A stretch of 31,640 nucleotides of DNA, taken from assembly GCA_964611385.1 (NCBI GenBank), contig CAZSXS010000039.1, forward strand, positions 1 through 31,640, in the 5' to 3' direction. The position numbers were made by a program, and so were the translations under genes. Source of the DNA: CAZSXS01 sp964611385. Its GTDB lineage: Bacteria > Bacillota > Clostridia > Lachnospirales > CAYPQA01. Under the pieces are notes generated by a model. It made no database searches, was not told where the DNA came from, and worked only from the letters and a program-made list of their open reading frames with translations. Numbering within the stretch: position 1 is the first letter of the stretch; the number at the start of each line of letters is the position of its first letter. Shown here piece by piece: positions 25,158 through 31,640 of the stretch.

Positions 25158-25921
25158 ACTACCTCCTTCATTATAGAACGCAGCACCTTGGCATCTTCCA
25201 AAAATTGCGCCTCATTATCATTCATCACAAATTCCAGTAAGACTGCAGTACAACTGTCCTTGCACAGTCGAATATATTCCTTCCAGAAGGCGCTTCCGTC
25301 TTCAAAGGGGAGGCGCATTTGGTTTTCCCAGTGGTAGGCATGAAGGATTTGCAGGCGACCCAGGCGACTCAGTTCACCGACATTGCGAAGATTCTCTTCG
25401 TATGTGGTATTAGAAAGCGGCTGCCAGTAAGTAAAAAGCTCTGGAACTTCTTCCAGAAGCTTTAGGGTTGAAGCTTGGGTGTTCGTCAAGGTTCGGCTAT
25501 GATATTCCACAGAAACCGTAATCCCTTCCTTGGCGGCCATGTTGCAGATCTGGTTTAAATCCCTCACCACAGCCATCCGGTAAACGTCTCCGGCCTCTTC
25601 GCTATCTATGCTCCCCGCCCAAACCCGAATATTTGGTGCCTGCAAGGTCTTTGCAATCTCCAACACCTCCTCAAAGTTTCCTTGGCTGGGCCCGCTCACC
25701 CTGTTTTTGGCTGCTTCACCTGCTCGGTAATAGGAACCGTAAGAAATCGTTTTGAGACCGCTTTGTTCCATTAGTCCGGCCACCTTTCGGGCTGAGGCGA
25801 GATCGGGCACATGCACGTCACCGCCCCACTCTATGCCGTCCATTCCGGCCTTCTTGACCAACTCAATAAGGACATCAGCCTCCAAATTTCGAAACGTTAC
25901 GGATACTAAACCTGTCTGCAT
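25154..25921 (-). CDS. Sugar phosphate isomerase/epimerase family TIM-barrel protein
   Basis: The 255-residue protein of the xylose-isomerase-like (AP endonuclease 2) fold begins GLVSVTFRNLEADVLIELVKKAG and continues GIEWGGDVHV. Likely metal ligands lie in IRVWAGS, ISVEYHSRT, ILHAYHWEN and the C-terminal VLLEFVMND. It is the first gene of the operon, with AAGGAG before the ATG, and is coupled to the SDR gene by ATGA. Families of this fold isomerise or epimerise sugars, or dehydrate inosose-type compounds; the exact reaction cannot be told. No transporter accompanies the operon. Confidence 0.87.
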   Translation of the reverse strand: MQTGLVSVTFRNLEADVLIELVKKAGMDGIEWGGDVHVPDLASARKVAGLMEQSGLKTISYGSYYRAGEAAKNRVSGPSQGNFEEVLEIAKTLQAPNIRVWAGSIDSEEAGDVYRMAVVRDLNQICNMAAKEGITVSVEYHSRTLTNTQASTLKLLEEVPELFTYWQPLSNTTYEENLRNVGELSRLGRLQILHAYHWENQMRLPFEDGSAFWKEYIRLCKDSCTAVLLEFVMNDNEAQFLEDAKVLRSIMKEVV

Positions 25922-25950
25922 TTCATCTTCTCCTTTAAATCATTTTAGTT

Positions 25951-25965
25951 TGTTACATTATAACA
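25951..25965 (-). promoter_or_regulatory. Extended -10 promoter with dyad for the isomerase/SDR/flavoprotein operon
   Basis: On the minus strand TG-T-TATAAT (TATAAT at 25962-25957) is an extended -10; no good -35 is seen. TGTTA-CATTA-TAACA (25951-25965) is a perfect dyad over this -10 and may be an operator, which would explain dependence on a regulator. Confidence 0.55.
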
Positions 25966-26163
25966 TAGCTTAGTAATTTTGTATTTCTTTTTGCTGTGAA
26001 TCCCTCAGTCGGATTTGGATATCGAACAAATGGACTGATCAAAATGATTTGCTAACAAGACCTTGCAAAACATGCAAAGGACAAAAAAAGAACGCTTCTC
26101 CCCTGTAAATACGACAGTGGAAAAGCATTACTTTCTATCTCCTATCTTCAACTCTTTGGTTAT

Positions 26164-26913
26164 TTATTCTAATATTTTCTTGAAGTCCCCAAGCTCCATA
26201 AAGTAGGGCACTACATCACGCTTCAAGCGCAGGGGATTGGTTTTGCTGTCATTCAAGCCACGATCGCTGGTAAAGGCCAGCTTGAAGCCCTTTTGGCGCA
26301 ATAGCGAAACATTCCTACGACAAAACAGGCCAAAGGTATAGGCAAATACATCCTTTACCCCAACAATATCCCTTTGATTGCATTGATCCAAATCCTGAGC
26401 AAACGCCTCGTTGCTAGAAGTCATCATGGCGCTGGTGCCTTCGCTGGTTCGTGTGTGCATATTGTGCGTGTGGTTCGCATACTCAAAAACATCAGACATA
26501 TCCCAGAGATCCTTTTCGGTTAAGCATACTGACTTTTGACTGTTGTAGTCCTTTGGCACATCATGCAGCCAATTAGTGACCACAAATGCAAGCGCATGAA
26601 AGCCATACCGTTTCAAAATCGGATACGCATACAGCTTGACCGACTGAAAGCAGTCATCAAAGGTCAATAGCACCGATGGCTGAGGAAGGGGCCTGCCTTC
26701 ATAATAGAAGGCTTTGATCTCCTGAGTAGACAGCGTATGAATCTTTTGTTCATGCAGAAAATGCATCTGCTGCTCAAAGTGTTCAAGAGTGTTGAACAAA
26801 AGTGAGGGTAAAATATCGTTATATTGTTGCTTTACGTCAATATGAGACGCATGCTCAGGGTCGAACTCGCTGGATTTTCGAATTTCATGATACATCAATG
26901 TGGCAAATTTCAT
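26164..26913 (-). CDS. Polysaccharide deacetylase family protein (IcaB/PgaB-like)
   Basis: This is a metal-dependent deacetylase of the NodB fold, 249 residues. It starts FATLMYHEI, as family members do. It contains LTFDDCFQS (Asp86 and Asp87; the usual Gly after DD is Cys88) and NHTHNMH (His148 to His153), which matches the SHTxxxH spacing of IcaB/PgaB enzymes acting on poly-N-acetylglucosamine. AAGGAG lies 6 bases before the ATG. No signal peptide or membrane anchor is visible, so a wall or biofilm substrate would need another route, or the substrate is cytoplasmic. There are no synthase genes nearby. Confidence 0.85.
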   Translation of the reverse strand: MKFATLMYHEIRKSSEFDPEHASHIDVKQQYNDILPSLLFNTLEHFEQQMHFLHEQKIHTLSTQEIKAFYYEGRPLPQPSVLLTFDDCFQSVKLYAYPILKRYGFHALAFVVTNWLHDVPKDYNSQKSVCLTEKDLWDMSDVFEYANHTHNMHTRTSEGTSAMMTSSNEAFAQDLDQCNQRDIVGVKDVFAYTFGLFCRRNVSLLRQKGFKLAFTSDRGLNDSKTNPLRLKRDVVPYFMELGDFKKILE

Positions 26914-26991
26914 AGTATTCTCCTTTTCCGAAATGGGTATGAAAGCATGTCTTTTATGGTCAACATTTGACTTACACCTACTCAGGCGAAT

Positions 26992-27558
26992 TTAACATCC
27001 AGAATCCGCCTGATACTCATCCGCAAGAATCGCATACATTGCACAATCACAGATGCCTTTATTACTACGATCGGCCTGTCGCATAAGACCTTCCAATTTC
27101 ATGCCACATTTTGCCATGACCATACCAGAGTGAGGGTTTCTTGGGTCATGGCGGGATTCTATCCGGTTCACGCCGACTTCCTCAAAGAAAAATTGAATGA
27201 GAGCTGTGAGTGCTTCCGAAGTATAGCCCTGATGCCACCATTTTTTGCCGATACAATAGCCTACATGCACCATTTTGATATCATCTCGCTGCTGTACAAT
27301 GCTAATGCTGCCGATTGGCTCATTCAGCAGCTTCAGAACAATCGCCCATACATAAAAGTTGTCATTCTCATAACCACTAATCCAATCAAGAAGCACCTTT
27401 TTTGTAACTTCCAGATCGGTGTGCGGTGGCCACATCAAAAATTCCGTAACTTCAGGATCATTTGCCCAGTTTGTCCACACGGCTTGTGTATCTTCTAGGG
27501 TGAATCTACGAAGGAGTAGGCGTTGGGTTTGTAATGGTTGGGTGCCTGTGTGTTTCAT
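26992..27558 (-). CDS. GNAT acetyltransferase, RimJ/RimL type
   Basis: The 188-residue acetyl-CoA-dependent transferase starts MKHTGTQPLQTQRLLLRRF at 27558, with GAGG 9 bases upstream; a longer frame to 27678 lacks family similarity. The fold elements are visible: DTQAVWTNWANDPEVTEFL, VGYCIGKKWWHQGYTSEALTALI (the acetyl-CoA loop, with HQGYTSEA for the usual GxGYxxEA), IESRHDPRNPHSGMVMAKCGM. It probably acetylates an amino group of a protein or small molecule; the target is unknown. It lies 100 bases downstream of the repeat-PLD gene, at the point where the DNA turns AT-rich. Confidence 0.92.
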   Translation of the reverse strand: MKHTGTQPLQTQRLLLRRFTLEDTQAVWTNWANDPEVTEFLMWPPHTDLEVTKKVLLDWISGYENDNFYVWAIVLKLLNEPIGSISIVQQRDDIKMVHVGYCIGKKWWHQGYTSEALTALIQFFFEEVGVNRIESRHDPRNPHSGMVMAKCGMKLEGLMRQADRSNKGICDCAMYAILADEYQADSGC

Positions 27559-27658
27559 TTTTGTTTTCCTCGCTTTATTTAGATTTTTAGGATTTGTGGT
27601 AATTGGTGGGAGTTTATGTATGTGATCATGGGTGGGTATAAACATAATGCGAAACCTA

Positions 27659-29548
27659 TTAAAACATTGATGCAACATTTATTTTTAGGTTAAATGCGTC
27701 GTTAGTATGATATCCTCTCTTATAAAATTCACTTATCTTAAACAACTGTAATTTTGACTTTCCTTGTATACGAGTTAGCAAGTCATGTAAATCATTGGAC
27801 TTAAAGCAATAAAAAGCGTTTCCATGAGCAAATGATTCAAATACATACATGTGTTTGTCTGGGTATTCAAAAAGAACATAATCTGTAAACGGAGCAATCC
27901 TTATATGTTCATATATATGCGATGGGTTGTGGGATAGCCAAATTTCCATGCGATTCTGCAAATCTGAGTCAGTAAGATGTTTATAACATTCCTTAAACTT
28001 CTTAATATCAATATCAATACCGATTCCAAGATTGGCACGCGGAAAATCCGTTTCCGTAGTTGTTTTATTGAAAACTATTGGATTGATTTCTGTAATTGTA
28101 TCACAATGCATTATAAACTTATTATACCAATTATCATATTTTTTGATTCTGGTATCGTTATTAGCATATATCAAAACATTGTTCAGTTCAACATTGTTTT
28201 GCAAACCTGAAGAACTTACAGTTGATGATCCAATGATAACGGTTGTGTATTCGTCTCCAATAAACTCATAGAACTTTCCATGATAAAAGCTATTCGCATA
28301 CGTTCTTAGCGTAATATATTTCAGATTTAACAGCCCACGTAGATACTGTGCGGTGTCAGAATCCATCCCAAGAATCTTTTGCTGACTAGTTTCACACTTC
28401 AAATAGTTTTGTAACGAACCTATTACCAATTCAATGGTTCCGCCAGACTTAATAATCGGATTGAGTATATTATTCAAAATATTTAAACCACTTTTATAGA
28501 GATACCCGGTTGCTATTCGAACATGATTAATTTTTAGTAGTCTGTTAAGAACGTCTATAATATCTGATATTGGTTCATCAAACTGATTGATAAACTCACA
28601 ATAGTGGTGCTCATGCAATTCTCTTTCAATATAATCAAGGTACTTGCGTTTGATATGAAAATGATCAGAAGGGTATATATTGTTATTTATAAATTCCTTT
28701 TTTGCTGTTTTATCTTTTGCGAACACTATTGACTCATATGTGTTTATTGCTTCAAGAGATGGGTTTTCAATACCAAATATAGCGTCTTGTTTCTTTTTAA
28801 CAGCAGCAACTTGTATGGCCGGTATTCTAGTATCAACATATTTAATTAAAGAAGAACTTTTCCTAACAGCTGTCACTTGCGCTTCTATGCTCGGGTTTTT
28901 TACATATTGAATAGCCCGAGGATCACTTTGCAGAGAGATTTCAACCAGTTCCGCATCCGGATTTTTAATGTATTTAATAAGTTGGCCCTTTTGCTTTAAT
29001 GCTTCTATCTGTAACTCGCGAGGAATTTTATTAATAATTACTTTCACGCTACGAGGATTCCGCCGAATTGCAGAAAGGATAATATTATTACTCGGTTTTG
29101 TCAAATACGATATGGATATGGGGTTTTGAGTAATTGCTATGTTTATTAATTCAGCTGATGGGTCTTTAATATACTGAATAGTTCCGCCTTTTCGTGTGAC
29201 TGCACTTAGTTTTTGTTCATAAGTCGGATTTTTGATAAACTGTAAGACGTTGGGATCTTTCATAAATGCCGTCTCAAGTAAATCACTAGCTGGATTTGCT
29301 ACGAATTGAACAGCGGTCGCTTGATGAGAAAATGCTATTTGCTGAATTTTATAAGCTGGATTTGGTATGTACTTTATAGCGTATCCGTTTTGAGTTATAG
29401 CAAGAATTTGTTGTTCTTCAGATGGATTCTTTATGTATTGAATAGAATTTCCGCGCAATTTTAAGATTTCACATTGTTCTTTATATGTGAAATCGTTGAT
29501 GTTTTCTAATGATATTATTTTTCCTTTATACTTAAAAGTGTCGCCCAT
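27659..29548 (-). CDS. Large protein with 22-residue repeats and a phospholipase-D-type nuclease domain
   Basis: Residue numbers follow the 629-residue form that starts at 29548 (AAAAGG about 10 bases upstream; a TTG at 29557 is possible). Residues about 14-273 hold some twelve units of 22 residues with the pattern IQYIKNPSxExQxxAVxxNxxA. They resemble the short helical repeats of phage, mimivirus and DUF4116-type proteins. Residues about 295-500 form a single-HKD phospholipase-D domain: IATGYLYKSGLNIL, then HGK (His423, Lys425) followed by FYEFIGDE, GSSTVSSSGLQNNVELN. One HKD per chain is typical of dimeric nucleases such as BfiI. The last 110 residues (VLFEYPDKHMYVFESF, GNAFYCF) I cannot name. 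The gene is AT-rich and lies beside a broken recombinase. A nucleic-acid-cutting or defence role is inferred. Confidence 0.8.
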   Translation of the reverse strand: MGDTFKYKGKIISLENINDFTYKEQCEILKLRGNSIQYIKNPSEEQQILAITQNGYAIKYIPNPAYKIQQIAFSHQATAVQFVANPASDLLETAFMKDPNVLQFIKNPTYEQKLSAVTRKGGTIQYIKDPSAELINIAITQNPISISYLTKPSNNIILSAIRRNPRSVKVIINKIPRELQIEALKQKGQLIKYIKNPDAELVEISLQSDPRAIQYVKNPSIEAQVTAVRKSSSLIKYVDTRIPAIQVAAVKKKQDAIFGIENPSLEAINTYESIVFAKDKTAKKEFINNNIYPSDHFHIKRKYLDYIERELHEHHYCEFINQFDEPISDIIDVLNRLLKINHVRIATGYLYKSGLNILNNILNPIIKSGGTIELVIGSLQNYLKCETSQQKILGMDSDTAQYLRGLLNLKYITLRTYANSFYHGKFYEFIGDEYTTVIIGSSTVSSSGLQNNVELNNVLIYANNDTRIKKYDNWYNKFIMHCDTITEINPIVFNKTTTETDFPRANLGIGIDIDIKKFKECYKHLTDSDLQNRMEIWLSHNPSHIYEHIRIAPFTDYVLFEYPDKHMYVFESFAHGNAFYCFKSNDLHDLLTRIQGKSKLQLFKISEFYKRGYHTNDAFNLKINVASMF

Positions 29549-29691
29549 CTGTATCAATCCTTTTACAAAGTTACTTAATATAAATTTTATTTTTGATTTA
29601 CCGCCATAAAAGACACCAAGCGATTAGCGTAAATTACAATGTGTAGCCAAAATTGTTTCTCAGCTAAAATTCCCATTATCAACGTAATGAC

Positions 29692-29711
29692 TACATTTTC
29701 CGCATAATGTA
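29692..29711. repeat. Small inverted repeat before the recombinase gene
   Basis: TACATT (29692-29697) and AATGTA (29706-29711) flank 8 bases, 13 bases before the AAAGGAGG ribosome binding site at 29725-29732. It could be a regulatory dyad or part of a recombination site; no matching partner site is seen in the window. Confidence 0.4.
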
Positions 29712-29738
29712 AATACTTCCATTAAAAGGAGGTTGTTT

Positions 29739-30671
29739 ATGCAATCCAATAAAACATGTCAAGTTGTTGAACAGTATCTTGCGTATCTCGTTACTATCAA
29801 GGGTAGGAGCAACAACACTATTCTTGAATATCGCTTAGATATTTTGCAATTCTTTAACTTCGTTGCAACAAGCAGAGATTTAAAACACACCGATTTCAGT
29901 TTCGCAAATATTGAGTTTATAAAGTCTATCCTACTTGGTGATATGTACGCTTTCCTTGCATACTGCCAAAATACTCTTCATTCATCTCCCGGTACTCGTG
30001 CAAGGAAAATTATATCAATTAGACAATTTTGGAAATACCTTAAAACAAAAGTTCACCTTATTGAAAACAACATTGCTGAAGAACTCGAAACACCAAGACT
30101 CCCAAAGCGTATTGTACGTTGCCTAACCCTTGAAGAATCTGTTCGTTTGCTAATAAACGCCAATTCTTGTTCAGCAAGGGACAATTGAATTATTACAATT
30201 TTTTTGAATTGTGCTCTCAGACTCTCCGAGTTGGCGGCGTTGAATCTTGATCAAATCGATTCCGACATAATCTCTGTTATCGGAAAAGGCAACAAGGAAC
30301 GCAAAATATATATCACTCCTGCGGTCAAGCATTCTTTGTCGCAATGGCTTGCAGTTAGAGCTACTCTTTCTGCCGATACGAATGCTTTGTTTGTTTCCAG
30401 AAATAAAACTCGTTTGTCAACTCGTTCTGTTCAAAATGTTGTGAAAAAGCATATTGTCGCCGCTGGGATTAATCCAGAGGGGTTGTCTACACACAAACTC
30501 CGTCACACTGCCGCTACGCTTATGTATAAATATGGGCGTGTAGACATTCGCTCTTTACAGCAAATTCTTGGGCATGAAAGTATTGCAACTACAGAAATTT
30601 ATACCCACGTGGACGATACTCAACTACAAGCCGCCGTTAATGCTAATCCCTTAGCTATGATGTTTAGTTAG
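29739..30671 (+). pseudogene. Tyrosine recombinase (XerC/D-like) interrupted by an in-frame TGA
   Basis: The whole stretch reads as one tyrosine recombinase of about 310 residues. The only break is a TGA at 30186-30188 (codon 150); both sides are in the same frame, so this is a nonsense change and not a frameshift. The N-terminal part has the SAM-like DNA-binding domain (VEQYLAYLVTIKGRSNNTILEYRLDILQFF). After the stop come NCALRLSELAAL (Arg161), the GKGNKERKI lysine, HKLRHTAATL, LGHES and the nucleophile Tyr288 in TTEIYTHV, so every catalytic residue is kept. Relatives have an ordinary residue, often Cys or Ala, at the TGA position in the RDxxIIT segment. The start at 29739 has AAAGGAGG 6 bases upstream. 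Probably inactive and recently broken; readthrough is not excluded. Confidence 0.85.
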
Positions 30672-30727
30672 CATCGTAGCTTAAACAAAATGGAAAGCTC
30701 ACTATCGTTATTAATTTATAGTTATGT

Positions 30728-31540
30728 TCAATAATATCTTGCTCTAATGAGATCTATCTTGTCAATAGACGGTAAAATAATTAACGTATAAAATCTTATA
30801 AATAAATCTTCAACTAAGATAGCATTTGATTCTATACGAGTGTTATTGTCAAAAACGGATTCAGCTTTTTTATGGATTCCGAATGCACCATCTAATATAT
30901 ATGAATCGCCAACATGCAAAATGGCTAAAAATCCCATTGATTGCAGTCTACTAATTGACGGCATATACCGTAGAAGCATACAAACATCTGATTCTTTACT
31001 AACTACTCTTTGCTTTAGCTCATATAGATTTTTCATTATATAAATATCAGACATAACAAAATTATCTATCAACATTATGAATTCTATAAATTCATGAGCG
31101 CTAATATTATTATTGATTCTTGAAATCCAAGCATTAGCTAAAAGAAATGATTTATTTTCTTCTATTTGTTTGTCAATAAATGTATATAAGATTTCTATAT
31201 CTTTTTTGAATATTTCTGGATTTCTTTCTATTTTACTTCTATATTCCTTTACCTTTTTATCATCAATATTGTTTTTTTGGAATTCAATATAAAATGTGAT
31301 AAACTTTTTCTTAAAAAAATTATCTTTTATACCTATACCAACATTTATTAAACTAAACAATTTTCCTACAACAGGCATTATTTTTACAATATCCATGTCA
31401 AACAGCTCAAAAATGGTTTTTTCTGATAAATTTGATATGTCTACATTTTTCACGCTTTCAAATGTATTTAATAATATATCCTTTGATGTGTTAATAATGT
31501 TTTCAGCATATGATCCAATATTGTTCATGTTAGATATCAT
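30728..31540 (-). CDS. Unrecognised 270-residue protein in AT-rich DNA
   Basis: I do not recognise a named family. The protein has a short hydrophobic stretch near residues 52-72 (IVKIMPVVGKLFSLINVGIGI), followed by KDNFFKKKFITFYIEFQ and a helical region (KVKEYRSKIERNPEIFKKDIEILYTFIDKQIEENKSFLLANAWIS). That layout resembles a group of uncharacterised proteins with a small membrane-like segment ahead of helices often described as helix-rich hypothetical proteins. The C-terminal part reads SMGFLAILHVGDSYILDGAFGI. The first ATG directly abuts GGAG; the ATG at 31528, 12 bases after GGAG, is an alternative start. The DNA is the most AT-rich of the window, which suggests transfer. It is convergent with the recombinase remnant. 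Confidence 0.7.
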   Translation of the reverse strand: MISNMNNIGSYAENIINTSKDILLNTFESVKNVDISNLSEKTIFELFDMDIVKIMPVVGKLFSLINVGIGIKDNFFKKKFITFYIEFQKNNIDDKKVKEYRSKIERNPEIFKKDIEILYTFIDKQIEENKSFLLANAWISRINNNISAHEFIEFIMLIDNFVMSDIYIMKNLYELKQRVVSKESDVCMLLRYMPSISRLQSMGFLAILHVGDSYILDGAFGIHKKAESVFDNNTRIESNAILVEDLFIRFYTLIILPSIDKIDLIRARYY

Positions 31541-31640
31541 CTCCTCATATAAATTAATGTGTTTGGATAACTAATCAATCTTCTACTATAATCGTGCAGT
31601 TTCCGATCCAAATATTACCAATCAAAGAGAATAAAAATAA

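Noticed and set aside
29692..29711. Invertible switch or attachment site controlled by the adjacent recombinase
   Set aside because: The 6-bp repeat has no partner elsewhere in the window and no promoter lies between matching repeats, so there is no support for inversion.
30186..30188. TGA in the recombinase read as selenocysteine or as a sense codon
   Set aside because: Only a weak 6-bp A/T stem follows the TGA, not a convincing SECIS element. TGA clearly ends other genes here, including several with ATGA overlaps, so a nonsense change is simpler.

Overview
The window looks like a chromosomal segment of an anaerobic, moderate-GC Bacillota (class Clostridia). The evidence is strong AGGAGG-type ribosome binding sites, a Clostridium-type anaerobic sulfatase-maturating enzyme, a PurF-like gene overlapping a single-chain PurL of about 1,290 residues, ABC-F, PadR and MerR genes, and several consensus TTGACA/TATAAT promoters. 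I cannot name genus or species.

Layout. 1-1222: a palindromic repeat, then a radical SAM sulfatase maturase. 1292-7712: a promoter, a PurF-like protein without the catalytic cysteine, PurL and GAPDH, all on the + strand and ended by a strong hairpin. 7885-8906 (-): a short AraC-type regulator whose stop overlaps the start of a second-type ClpP. 8907-9462 has no gene but holds dyads and an 18-bp tandem repeat. 9463-12243 (+): mannonate dehydratase and a GH4 glycosidase, which together suggest uronic acid metabolism. 12317-13368: a second copy of the palindromic repeat and an APH-type kinase. 13378-13750: a gene-free leader with many nested complementary segments, ahead of an ABC-F ATPase (13751-15658). 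15666-18494 (-): Nudix hydrolase, double-MerR regulator, ABC ATPase and ABC-2 permease. 18574-20379 (-): a zinc-ribbon/TPM membrane protein. 20484-22275 (+): a PadR regulator overlapping a SEDS (FtsW/RodA-like) protein. 22446-25921 (-): an operon of sugar-isomerase-like TIM barrel, SDR dehydrogenase and FAD flavoprotein. 26164-27558 (-): an IcaB/PgaB-like deacetylase and a GNAT acetyltransferase.

From about 27,600 to the end the DNA becomes clearly more AT-rich and looks like an accessory island. It holds a large protein with about twelve 22-residue repeats fused to a single-HKD phospholipase-D-type nuclease domain, a tyrosine recombinase interrupted by one in-frame TGA, and an unrecognised 270-residue protein. 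The repeat-PLD protein is the best candidate here for a poorly described system, possibly defence or mobile-element related. The function is inferred and not shown by the sequence.

Other points worth following are the PurF-like protein without its nucleophile, the PadR-controlled SEDS protein with no transpeptidase partner, the structured leader before the ABC-F gene, and the 14-bp tandem repeats in front of the Nudix/MerR/ABC genes.
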